A stretch of 20,447 nucleotides of DNA. It comes from 66-474 sp035249465. Lineage in GTDB: Bacteria > Pseudomonadota > Gammaproteobacteria > Xanthomonadales > Rhodanobacteraceae. The translations under genes and the position numbers were made by a program. This document shows positions 7,276 through 14,189 of the stretch, one piece after another (position 1 is the stretch's first letter; every line of letters starts with the position of its first letter). The notes under the pieces were generated by a model that saw nothing but the letters and a program-made list of their open reading frames with translations, was not told where the DNA came from and ran no database searches. The stretch covers positions 1-20,447 of the forward strand of contig DATFGL010000045.1 of assembly GCA_035249465.1 (NCBI GenBank), in the 5' to 3' direction.

Positions 7276-9813
7276 ATGTCCCGCTTCCGACTTTCGCGTC
7301 AGCTGTTGGTCGCCACCGGCATTTGCGCCTTGCTGCTCGGCACGGCCACGGCCCAGCAATACGACGACTCGCAGCCCTACGATCAATCGCAAGCGTACGA
7401 CAATTCCGACCAGGCACCCGGGCGCGTCGCGCGGCTCGCTTACCTTTCCGGTCAGGTGCAGTTTGCGCCGGCCGGGGAAAGCGACTGGGGATCGGTCGAA
7501 GTCAACCGTCCGATGGTGATCGGCGATCGTCTGCTGACCGGCGGCGACGGTCGCGCCGTACTGGAACTTGGCGATGCTTCGGTTCGAATCGACAACGACA
7601 GCGCGTTCGATTTCCTCAACCTTGCCCAGGACAACGTGCAGATCGAGCTCTCGCAAGGCACGCTGAACATGGCCGTACGCCAGCTTGCGCAGAGCGCGAA
7701 TTTCGAAGTGGACACGCCGACCGTGGCGTTCGTCGCCTCGACACCGGGCATCTACCGCATCGACGATGACCCCTCCGGAGCGGGCAGCATGGTCACGGTG
7801 TTCCAGGGTTCGGGCATCGTGTACGGCGAGAACGGCGTGAGCCGGCAAGTGGCGGCAGGAATGTCCTACCGCTTCAACGATTCGACGCTCGCCAGCGTCG
7901 ATGTCAACGCAGTGCCGCAACCCGACGACTTCGATCGCTTTTGCGAAGCGCGCGACGCGAACTACAACCGTTACGCGCAGCAGGATCAACAATACGTTCC
8001 GCCCGACATGATCGGCAGCGACGATCTTGACCAGTACGGCCAATGGAATGACGTGCCGGAGTACGGCAACGTCTGGTATCCAGCCTCGGTGCCGGCCGGA
8101 TGGGCGCCTTATCGCTACGGCCACTGGGCATGGATCGATCCGTGGGGCTGGACCTGGGTGGACGATGAGCCGTGGGGCTTCGCGCCATTCCACTACGGCC
8201 GCTGGGCCTACATCGGCAATCGCTGGGGCTGGATGCCGGGCCAGGTCGACGTGCGCCCGGAGTACGCACCGGCACTGGTCGCCTTCATCGGCGGCGCGGG
8301 CTTCTCACTGTCGGCCAGCTTCGGCGGCGGTGGCCCGGTGGGCTGGTTCCCGCTCGGTCCGCGCGACGTTTACGTGCCGTGGTTCCGCGCGTCGCGCAAT
8401 TACTTCACCAACGTCAACGTCACCAATATCCGCAATGTGTACGTCAACAAGACGGTGATCAACAATTTCTACACCGACTACCACGCGGGCCGCGTTCCGC
8501 CACGCGGCGGGCGTGACTACGCCTACCGCAGCATGCCGGGTGCCGTGACGGCCGTGCCGCGCAGCGTCTTCACCGGCGCGCGGCCGGTGCGCCCCGCTGC
8601 GCTGAAGCTGGATCGCACCCAGCTCGCGCGCACGGAAGTCGCGCTGCGTCCCGGCGTCAATCCAGATAGGAACAGCCTGGGCTTGCGCCACCCGACCGCG
8701 CGGCCCACGACGATCAGCGGCCGCGAGCCGTTCGCCCGCCCGGTGATCGCGCGTCACCAGCCGCCACCACGTCCGGTCGACTTCGCCACGCGCCAGAAAG
8801 TCATCGCCAACCAGCAAGGCCAGCCATTGACCGCCACGCAGATGCAGGGCTTGCGCAAATCCCGTCCAGCACCGGCCAACGATCACGTGAAGCTGGTTCC
8901 CGCGATCGCAGGTGCAGCGGCGGGCGCCGCCGCGATCGGCGCCATGCGCCGCACGGCACCGCCGCGGCCCGCGGAATCGGCGGCGCGCACCCAACCGACG
9001 CGCCCGGTCGTGGCACCGCGCGCCGGCGAACCACCCGCCCCCCGCGCAGGTTCGACCGAACCGTTCAAGAACACGGCGCATCCGATCCAGGCGCCCATCA
9101 ATCCGGTGCGCAATGCTGCACAGCGTCCCAACGAACTGCCGTCTGCACGCTTCGCACACCCGGGCGAACCCGCAACGCTGCCGCGCCCACCGGTGATCCG
9201 CCCCGAAGGCGAACCGCAGCGGAATGTACCTGCTTCGGGCCGGCTGCCCGTGGTGCGACCGGTCGAACGCGCGCCCGAGCAGATCGACAACCGTGCTGCA
9301 CAGCAGCAGCGACAAGCAGAGGCCGGGGTGCAGCAACGCGCACCCGATCAGCAGGCACAACAGCAACGCCAGGCGCAACAGCGCGCCCGCGATCAGCAAG
9401 TGCAGCAGCAACGCGAGGCGCAAATGCAGGCGCAACAGCGTGCGCGCGACCAGCAGGCACAGCAGCAACGTGCCATGCAGATGCAACAGCAACAACGCGA
9501 GATGCAGATACAGCAGCAACGTCAGGCGCAAATGCAGGACCAACAGGCCCAGCAGCAACGTGCCGTGCAAATGCAGCAGCAACAACGCGAGATGCAGATG
9601 CAGCAGCAACGTCAGGCGCAAATGCAGGAGCAACAGGCCCAGCAGCAACGTGCCGTACAAATGCAGCAGCAACAACGCGAGATGCAGATGCAGCGCCAAC
9701 AACAGGCGCAACAGCGCGAAGTGCAGCGTGCGCCGCAACCCCGTGGCAAGCCAGTGTCCGAGAGCCGCGAGCCGCCGCCGAGGAAACACCCACCCGAAAG
9801 CAGCGGCAACTGA
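7276..9813 (+). CDS. Secreted FecR-domain/DUF6600-type protein with Gln-rich repeat tail
   Basis: From the ATG at 7276, behind ACGGGGG, this is 845 residues and starts with a clean signal peptide (cut near ATA|QQ, about residue 26). An upstream in-frame ATG at 7204 would put 24 charged residues before the signal, so I reject it. A FecR-like beta domain follows (about 50-190: ARLAYLSGQVQFAPAGES ... VAFVASTPGIYRI). A Trp/Tyr-rich stretch (about 264-320) repeats WxPYRYGHWxWxDPWGWxWV-like units, as in DUF6600 proteins. Residues 450-670 are Pro/Arg-rich and probably disordered. Residues 673-817 are mostly Gln, Arg, Met and Ala. True FecR is an anti-sigma regulator, but no membrane helix or sigma gene is seen here, so that role does not follow. 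Localisation is likely periplasmic or extracellular; function unknown. Confidence 0.88.
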   Translation: MSRFRLSRQLLVATGICALLLGTATAQQYDDSQPYDQSQAYDNSDQAPGRVARLAYLSGQVQFAPAGESDWGSVEVNRPMVIGDRLLTGGDGRAVLELGDASVRIDNDSAFDFLNLAQDNVQIELSQGTLNMAVRQLAQSANFEVDTPTVAFVASTPGIYRIDDDPSGAGSMVTVFQGSGIVYGENGVSRQVAAGMSYRFNDSTLASVDVNAVPQPDDFDRFCEARDANYNRYAQQDQQYVPPDMIGSDDLDQYGQWNDVPEYGNVWYPASVPAGWAPYRYGHWAWIDPWGWTWVDDEPWGFAPFHYGRWAYIGNRWGWMPGQVDVRPEYAPALVAFIGGAGFSLSASFGGGGPVGWFPLGPRDVYVPWFRASRNYFTNVNVTNIRNVYVNKTVINNFYTDYHAGRVPPRGGRDYAYRSMPGAVTAVPRSVFTGARPVRPAALKLDRTQLARTEVALRPGVNPDRNSLGLRHPTARPTTISGREPFARPVIARHQPPPRPVDFATRQKVIANQQGQPLTATQMQGLRKSRPAPANDHVKLVPAIAGAAAGAAAIGAMRRTAPPRPAESAARTQPTRPVVAPRAGEPPAPRAGSTEPFKNTAHPIQAPINPVRNAAQRPNELPSARFAHPGEPATLPRPPVIRPEGEPQRNVPASGRLPVVRPVERAPEQIDNRAAQQQRQAEAGVQQRAPDQQAQQQRQAQQRARDQQVQQQREAQMQAQQRARDQQAQQQRAMQMQQQQREMQIQQQRQAQMQDQQAQQQRAVQMQQQQREMQMQQQRQAQMQEQQAQQQRAVQMQQQQREMQMQRQQQAQQREVQRAPQPRGKPVSESREPPPRKHPPESSGN
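9454..9723 (+). repeat. Three in-frame 90-bp tandem repeats (30-residue Gln-rich units)
   Basis: Units start at 9454, 9544 and 9634. Each encodes a 30-residue block beginning QAQQQRA and containing QMQQQQREMQ. The first two match along their full length with a few substitutions, and the third diverges in its last ten codons. A looser Gln/Arg-rich stretch (from about 9295) precedes them. The blocks would form a long polar helix or coiled coil. Confidence 0.9.
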
Positions 9814-9818
9814 TTTTT

Positions 9819-9924
9819 GCGGCCGTCCATGATCGCTGCGCACGGAACGAACACATGCGCGAATCCCATGCCGGCTTCGGGAGACATCAGAACGGCCTTC
9901 CGTGGCCTGACTTTCCACGACAGC
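9819..9924 (+). repeat. Dispersed structured repeat, copy A (partner at 14041-14144)
   Basis: This copy begins 5 bp after the stop codon of the FecR/DUF6600 gene. It shares with the second copy a 5' block GTCCATGATCGCTGC and a 3' block from CAGAAC to TGACTTT, separated by nearly the same distance (63 versus 62 bp between block starts). The 3' block folds as GGCC-TTCCGT-GGCC. The intervening bases are poorly conserved. I see no open reading frame shared by the copies. The hairpin followed by TGACTTT could act as a weak terminator or a transcript end. Confidence 0.7.
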
Positions 9925-9975
9925 CGCTTCAAACTGGCGTCTGATCAGACCATCGCGGGGCGTTACACTTCGTGC

Positions 9976-10176
9976 ATGCAAATCTTCCTCAATGGCCAGG
10001 CGCACCAATGCGCGATGGCGATCACGATCGCCGGCCTGCTTGCGGCAACCGGGCATGGCGAACGCCGCGTCGCGGTGGAAGTGAATCGGGAAATCGTGCC
10101 GCGCAGCCTGCACTCCCAACACACGCTGCACGAGGGCGACCGTGTCGAGATCGTGCAGGCGATCGGAGGAGGCTGA
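9976..10176 (+). CDS. thiS: Sulfur carrier protein ThiS
   Basis: ThiS is the ubiquitin-like carrier whose C-terminal glycine is converted to a thiocarboxylate and delivers sulfur to ThiG for the thiamine thiazole ring. The ATG at 9976 gives 66 residues, the family's normal size: MQIFLNGQAHQ at the start, VAVEVNREIVPRS in the middle, and GDRVEIVQAIGGG at the end, including the required terminal Gly-Gly. An in-frame ATG at 9817 would add 53 residues out of the repeat element, so I reject it. thiG is the next gene but 318 bp away, much wider than the usual tight spacing. I see no TPP riboswitch upstream. Confidence 0.95.
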   Translation: MQIFLNGQAHQCAMAITIAGLLAATGHGERRVAVEVNREIVPRSLHSQHTLHEGDRVEIVQAIGGG

Positions 10177-10245
10177 GCGCCTACGCGAAGCCGACGAGGC
10201 GCGCCGGGAGCGCGACCGAACGGCCAAAGGCGGCCCGAAGGGTGA

Positions 10246-10261
10246 GCGCCATGGATGGCGC
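10246..10261. repeat. Perfect inverted repeat GCGCCAT-GG-ATGGCGC
   Basis: Two 7-bp arms flank a 2-nt centre. The core on the other strand, GCGCCATCCATGGCGC, resembles the 5' blocks of the dispersed repeats at 9819 and 14041 (GCGnnCGTCCATGATCGC), so all three may belong to one palindromic family of which this is the intact member. Confidence 0.7.
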
Positions 10262-10269
10262 GAATAGCG

Positions 10270-10333
10270 CCCGAAGCAGGATGCGGAGGGCCGGGTTGCT
10301 TTGCGAGGCCCGGATGGCCGAGCTTAGCAACGG
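10270..10333 (+). repeat. 64-bp degenerate direct repeat, copy 1
   Basis: Aligns without gaps to 10377-10440: 46 of 64 positions match (about 72%) by hand count, and many of the differences are transitions. The two copies are offset by 107 bp. The unit begins CCCGA(A/G)GCA and contains GGTTGCT. Confidence 0.65.
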
Positions 10334-10337
10334 CGTC

Positions 10338-10354
10338 CGCTCGCGCAGCGAGCG
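10338..10354. repeat. Hairpin CGCTCGC-GCA-GCGAGCG
   Basis: A 7-bp GC-rich stem with a 3-nt loop lies between the two direct repeats. There is no T-run, so it is not a standard intrinsic terminator for thiS. Confidence 0.6.
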
Positions 10355-10376
10355 CCAACCGTGTACATCGCTAGCA

Positions 10377-10440
10377 CCCGAGGCAAGATGCCGAGGACCA
10401 GGTTGCTCGGCGACATCAGGACGATCGAGCCTGGCGACAG
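10377..10440 (+). repeat. 64-bp degenerate direct repeat, copy 2
   Basis: Partner of 10270-10333, with the same length and no gaps in alignment. It also contains an internal inverted pair, CCAGG ... CCTGG, spanning most of the unit. Confidence 0.65.
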
Positions 10441-10459
10441 CGCGCGCGGCGCAACGCAT

Positions 10460-10465
10460 TACAAT
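10460..10465 (+). promoter_or_regulatory. Candidate -10 box for thiG
   Basis: TACAAT stands 29 bp upstream of the thiG ATG, followed by an unusually AT-rich stretch for this genome. No good -35 is visible. If real, thiG-trmB has its own promoter and does not depend on read-through from thiS. Confidence 0.4.
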
Positions 10466-10494
10466 CGTGCTTTGATTTTCAATGCACGCACTCC

Positions 10495-11307
10495 ATGAAC
10501 GCCCTGCCGCAAACCCTTTTCCCCGACATTCCCGATCCGCTGGTGATTGCGGGTCGCGCCTATCGCTCGCGTCTGCTGACCGGTACCGGAAAGTACAAGG
10601 ATCTCGACGAGACCCGACGCGCGACCGAGGCCGCGGGTTCGGAAATCATCACCTTCGCGGTGCGGCGCATGAACCTCGGGCAGAACCCCGGCGAGCCGAA
10701 CCTGCTCGATGCCTTGCCGCCCGAACGCTACACCCTGCTGCCCAATACCGCGGGTTGCCACACCGCCGACGAATGCCTGCGCACCTGCCGCCTCGCGCGC
10801 GAGCTGCTGGACGGCCATTCGCTGGTCAAGCTGGAAACGATCGGTGACCAGAAGACCTTGTTTCCGGACATCATCGAAACCCTCGCCGCCGCCGAAGTAC
10901 TGGTGAAGGATGGCTTCGACGTGATGGTTTACACGACCGATGATCCGCTGCTGGCACGCCGTTTCGAGGAGATGGGCTGCGCTGCCGTGATGCCGCTCGC
11001 CGCGCCCATCGGTTCGGGGCTCGGCATCCAGAACCGCTACACCATCATGGAAATCGTCGAGAACGCGAAGATTCCCGTGATCGTCGATGCGGGCGTCGGC
11101 ACCGCATCCGATGCGGCGCTGGCGATGGAACTCGGTTGCGACGGTGTGCTGATGAATACCGCGATCGCGCACGCGAAGGACCCGGTTCTGATGGCGCACG
11201 CGATGAAGTGCGCGATCGAAGCCGGCCGCGCCGCGTTCCGCGCCGGACGCATTCCGCGCAAGCGTTACGCCTCGGCATCCAGTCCCGTCGACGGAATGAT
11301 CGCTTGA
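10495..11307 (+). CDS. thiG: Thiazole synthase ThiG
   Basis: ThiG is the TIM-barrel enzyme that condenses 1-deoxy-D-xylulose 5-phosphate, dehydroglycine and ThiS-bound sulfur into the thiamine thiazole phosphate. The 270-residue product is family-sized. Visible signatures are SRLLTGTGKYKD (25-36), the Schiff-base lysine Lys112 in SLVKLETIGD, VMPLAAPIGSGLGI, and the phosphate-binding VIVDAGVGTASDAALAMELGCDGVL. The ribosome site before the ATG is weak. Downstream, its TGA overlaps the TTG start of trmB, so the two are translationally coupled. The order thiS-thiG-trmB is also known from Pseudomonas. Confidence 0.97.
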   Translation: MNALPQTLFPDIPDPLVIAGRAYRSRLLTGTGKYKDLDETRRATEAAGSEIITFAVRRMNLGQNPGEPNLLDALPPERYTLLPNTAGCHTADECLRTCRLARELLDGHSLVKLETIGDQKTLFPDIIETLAAAEVLVKDGFDVMVYTTDDPLLARRFEEMGCAAVMPLAAPIGSGLGIQNRYTIMEIVENAKIPVIVDAGVGTASDAALAMELGCDGVLMNTAIAHAKDPVLMAHAMKCAIEAGRAAFRAGRIPRKRYASASSPVDGMIA

Positions 11308-12017
11308 GCCACGCTTTCCCGGAACACCCTCGCGCAATCCGAAGTTTCGTCCTGAGAGAAGGACGCATCACCCCTGCGCAGCAGCGTGCGTTCGCGGAAC
11401 ACTGGGCACGCTTCGGGATCGATTACACCGCCCGGCCGCGCGATCTCGATGCGCTGTTCGGCCGCGCCGCGCCACGCGTGCTGGAGATCGGCTTCGGCAA
11501 TGGCGAGGCACTGGCGTGGGCGGGCGAACACGATCCCGCGCGCGATTACCTCGGTGTCGAGGTACATCGTCCCGGTGCCGGCCGCCTGATGAATGCATTG
11601 GCCGCGCGCGATGCACGCAACGTGCGCCTTTGGAACCACGATGCGGTGGACGTGCTGCGCAACGAAATCGCGGAGGCCGCTCTCGACGAAGTGCGCATCT
11701 GGTTCCCGGATCCCTGGCCCAAGAAACGCCATCACAAGCGGCGCCTGATCCAGCCGCCATTCGTCGAACTGCTGGCTGCGCGCGTGAAACCGGGCGGCCT
11801 GTTGCACCTCGCCACCGACTGGCCCGAGTATGCTTTGCACATGCGGGAGGTGCTGGCCGCGCAAACGGGCTGGCGATTGCGCGTAGGGGAAAGCGGTGAA
11901 GCGAAGCGGCCTGCGTGGCGTATCGAAACGCGTTTCGAACGGCGCGGACTCGACCTCGGCCATCCGGTTACTGATCTGTTGTATGACCGTGTGCGACCAT
12001 CGGAAACCTCGGCCTGA
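11304..12017 (+). CDS. trmB: tRNA (guanine-N7-)-methyltransferase TrmB
   Basis: TrmB makes m7G46 in tRNA variable loops using SAM. I place the start at TTG 11304, inside the TTGA that ends thiG. It gives 237 residues opening SHAFPEHPRAIRSFVLREGRIT, just as TrmB proteins begin; the in-frame ATG at 11136 lies inside thiG and encodes noise. Motif I is VLEIGFGNGEAL, and the family signature WFPDPWPKKRHHKRRL and the C-terminal TRFERRG are intact. No downstream ATG would keep the conserved N-terminus. The rare start codon and 4-bp overlap suggest expression is tied to thiG translation. Confidence 0.93.
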   Translation: MSHAFPEHPRAIRSFVLREGRITPAQQRAFAEHWARFGIDYTARPRDLDALFGRAAPRVLEIGFGNGEALAWAGEHDPARDYLGVEVHRPGAGRLMNALAARDARNVRLWNHDAVDVLRNEIAEAALDEVRIWFPDPWPKKRHHKRRLIQPPFVELLAARVKPGGLLHLATDWPEYALHMREVLAAQTGWRLRVGESGEAKRPAWRIETRFERRGLDLGHPVTDLLYDRVRPSETSA

Positions 12018-12064
12018 CCTGCCGCGCTCTGCGACTCGCGCGCCAGCGGTGCTCGCAATGCTCA

Positions 12065-12080
12065 CGTACTGTCGTGTACG
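12065..12080. repeat. Inverted repeat in the trmB-transporter gap
   Basis: CGTAC-TGTCGT-GTACG lies in the 174-bp gap (12018-12191), which has no other feature that I can support. There is no T-run after it, so a terminator role is doubtful. Confidence 0.4.
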
Positions 12081-12191
12081 CTCCGCTTGCTGCGCTCCGG
12101 TGTCATGCAATTCGCCTTCGCCCGCGATGGTCATCCAGAGGTTTCGCCCGCTGCTTTGCCAACTGCCTTGAGCTGAAGGATTCGCGCGCCG

Positions 12192-14036
12192 ATGGAGCTG
12201 ACCCTCACCCCCGACATGATGCTGGTGCTCGGGCTGGTCGGCTTCACCGTGATCATGCTGATCCTGGAATGGGTGCGCGCCGACATCGTCGCGTTGCTGG
12301 TGCTGGTGGTGATCGGCATCACCGGGCTGATGCCGGTCCAGCAGCTGTTCGATGGTTTTGCCTCGAACGCAGTCCTGTCCCTGATGGGCATCATGATCAT
12401 GGGCGCGGGACTCGACCGCACCGGGGTGCTCAACAAGGCCGCGTCGTTCATCCTGCGTCTGGCCGGCGGCGTGGAAAGCCGCGTGTCGCTGCTGCTCAAC
12501 GCAACCGTGGGTGGCCTGTCGTCGATCATCCAGAGCCAGGCGCTGGCGGCGCTGTTCCTGCCGGTCGCCAGCCGCATTTCCGCGCGCACCGGCGTGCCAT
12601 TGAAGCGCCTCCTGCTGCCAATGGCGTGCTGCATCCTCGCCGGCACCAGCATGACGCTGATCTCGAACTCCCCGCTGATCCTGCTGAACGACCTGATCGC
12701 CAGCGCGGATCGCAACCTGCCGCCCGGTGCGCAGACTATCGAACCATTTTCGCTGTTCTCGATCACGCCCATCGGCATCCCGCTGCTGCTGGTCGGCATC
12801 GGCTACTTCGCCCTGCTCACCCGCCGCCTGATGCCGGATGACGACGACAAGCCCAAGGTGACACCCGGGCGCACCGAGAGCTACTTCGCCGATACCTACG
12901 GGATCGATGGCGAGGTGCTGGAACTCACCGTCACCGCCGACAGCCCGCTGGTTGGCATGAGCATCGGCGAGGCCGAAACGCTGGAAAAGGCGCCGCTGAT
13001 CCTGGCCGTCAAGAACGGCAACGAGGCGCGCCTCGCGCCACCGTCCGACCAGATGATCTGGGTCGGTACCGTACTGGGCGTGCTCGGGGCGCGCAGCGAT
13101 GTCACCACGTTCGCGCAGGCGCTGCAGTGCCGTGTCGGCAGCCGCATCCAGGCACTGGCCGACATGTTCAACCCCACGCGCGCCGGCATTTCCGAGGTGG
13201 TGATTCCACCCAGCTCGAAATTCGTCAAGCATCAGATCGGCGAATTGCGCCTGCGCAAGCGCTACGGCATTTCGGTGCTGGCGGTGAACCGCGGCGACGA
13301 AGTCGTGCGCGGCGAGGACGTGCGCAAGATGACCTTGCGCGCGGGCGATTCGCTGGTGCTGCACAGTTACTGGCGCGACCTCGCACTGGCCGCGGAGAGC
13401 CGCGACCTGGTTCCGGTTACCGATATTCCGAGCGAAGAACAGCGTCCCGGCAAGGTTCGATACGCGCTGGTGTTTTTCGCGCTGGCGATGGGTCTCGGGC
13501 TGTTCACCGATCTGCGGCTTTCCGTCGCAATGATGACAGGCGCAGTCGGCATGCTGCTGGCCGGCGTGCTCAACATGGACGAGGCCTACGGCGCGATCAA
13601 CTGGAAAACCATCTTCGTGATGGCGTGCCTGATTCCGCTCGGCATCTCCATGGATTCCACCGGCACCGCAGCATGGATGGCGCAGGAAATCATGCGTTAT
13701 CTGGGCGGGCTGCCGCAGTGGACGATCCAGGCTTTCATCGCGATCCTGGCGCTGCTGTTCTCGCAGATCATCTCGCACGTCGGCACCGCCGTGATGATGG
13801 TACCGATGGCCATCAACATCGCGCTGGCCTCCGGTGGCAATCCTGCGGTGTACGCACTGATCGTCGCGTTGTCCGTTTCCAACACCTTCCTGATCCCGGG
13901 CGCCAGCCCGACCCTGCTGATCGTGGCCGGACCCGGCGGTTACAAGCCGCGCGATTTCGTGCGCGTGGGCCTGCCGCTGACGGTGGTGATGCTGGTCGTC
14001 ACGCTAGTGATGGTGAATGTGGTGTTCAACAGATAA
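12192..14036 (+). CDS. SLC13/DASS-family membrane transporter with two RCK_C (TrkA-C) domains
   Basis: This 614-residue inner-membrane transporter has an N-terminal block of helices (about 9-225), a soluble middle (about 226-410) and a C-terminal block (about 420-612), the layout of bacterial SLC13 anion transporters with inserted RCK_C domains. The middle holds two such domains: DGEVLELTVTADSPLVGMSI ... (about 235-310) and ISEVVIPPSSKFVKHQIGEL ... RAGDSLVLHS (about 332-395). Each helical half has an Asn-containing hairpin signature: SNSPLILLN (about residue 158) and SNTFLIPGASPTLLI (about 565). Substrates in the family include dicarboxylates, sulfate and other oxyanions; the substrate here cannot be assigned. 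A GAAGGA lies 11 bases before the ATG. Confidence 0.88.
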   Translation: MELTLTPDMMLVLGLVGFTVIMLILEWVRADIVALLVLVVIGITGLMPVQQLFDGFASNAVLSLMGIMIMGAGLDRTGVLNKAASFILRLAGGVESRVSLLLNATVGGLSSIIQSQALAALFLPVASRISARTGVPLKRLLLPMACCILAGTSMTLISNSPLILLNDLIASADRNLPPGAQTIEPFSLFSITPIGIPLLLVGIGYFALLTRRLMPDDDDKPKVTPGRTESYFADTYGIDGEVLELTVTADSPLVGMSIGEAETLEKAPLILAVKNGNEARLAPPSDQMIWVGTVLGVLGARSDVTTFAQALQCRVGSRIQALADMFNPTRAGISEVVIPPSSKFVKHQIGELRLRKRYGISVLAVNRGDEVVRGEDVRKMTLRAGDSLVLHSYWRDLALAAESRDLVPVTDIPSEEQRPGKVRYALVFFALAMGLGLFTDLRLSVAMMTGAVGMLLAGVLNMDEAYGAINWKTIFVMACLIPLGISMDSTGTAAWMAQEIMRYLGGLPQWTIQAFIAILALLFSQIISHVGTAVMMVPMAINIALASGGNPAVYALIVALSVSNTFLIPGASPTLLIVAGPGGYKPRDFVRVGLPLTVVMLVVTLVMVNVVFNR

Positions 14037-14040
14037 TCAT

Positions 14041-14144
14041 GCGCTCGTCCATGATCGCTGCTCCACGACTCATGGAATCAGTTGAAACGATTCGATGGTT
14101 GGCAATACCAGAACGGGCTTCCTGCCCTGACTTTTCACGAAAGC
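14041..14144 (+). repeat. Dispersed structured repeat, copy B (partner at 9819-9924)
   Basis: This copy starts 4 bp after the transporter's TAA and carries the same two conserved blocks as copy A. Its hairpin is GGGC-TTCCT-GCCC followed by TGACTTTT; relative to copy A (GGCC/GGCC) the third stem pair is swapped from C-G to G-C, keeping the pairing. It lies between convergent genes (transporter and VOC protein). Confidence 0.7.
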
Positions 14145-14189
14145 TTGCGATCATCCCTGATCGCGCTTCAGGAGGCGATCAAGGCCGGA

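Larger units (their letters stand above)
10177..10494. other. Non-coding, repeat-rich gap between thiS and thiG
   Basis: I find no convincing gene in these 318 bp. The stretch holds two strong hairpins (10246-10261 and 10338-10354), a pair of 64-bp degenerate direct repeats (10270-10333 and 10377-10440) and a candidate -10 box for thiG near its end. The 92-codon minus-strand frame spanning it is most likely a by-product of the repeats. Confidence 0.7.

Noticed and set aside
9454..9723. CRISPR-like repeat array
   Set aside because: The repeats are contiguous with no unique spacers, lie in frame inside a gene, and no cas genes are nearby.
9814..9818. TTTTT after the FecR/DUF6600 stop as an intrinsic terminator
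   Set aside because: No GC-rich hairpin precedes the T-run at the right distance.
9814..9975. TPP riboswitch upstream of thiS
   Set aside because: I could not find the conserved THI-box segments; the stretch is accounted for by repeat copy A.
8305..10227. 640-codon minus-strand frame rich in Leu/His
   Set aside because: Its HLHLALLLLHL pattern is the antisense of the CAG/CAA repeats in the FecR/DUF6600 gene, and the frame also crosses thiS. No recognisable domain is present.
10181..10459. Possible 92-residue minus-strand gene in the thiS-thiG gap
   Set aside because: The frame is built from the hairpins and direct repeats, has no ribosome site that I can see, and ends in generic Ala/Arg/Leu sequence.
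11265..13778. 837-codon minus-strand frame
   Set aside because: It lies opposite trmB and the SLC13 transporter, both clear genes. The His/Gln/Arg-rich translation resembles no protein family.
9819..14144. Two repeat copies as the ends of one composite mobile element
   Set aside because: They are direct copies flanking thiS, thiG, trmB and the transporter, with no transposase or target-site duplication. Each copy also follows a stop codon, which suits a 3'-end element better.
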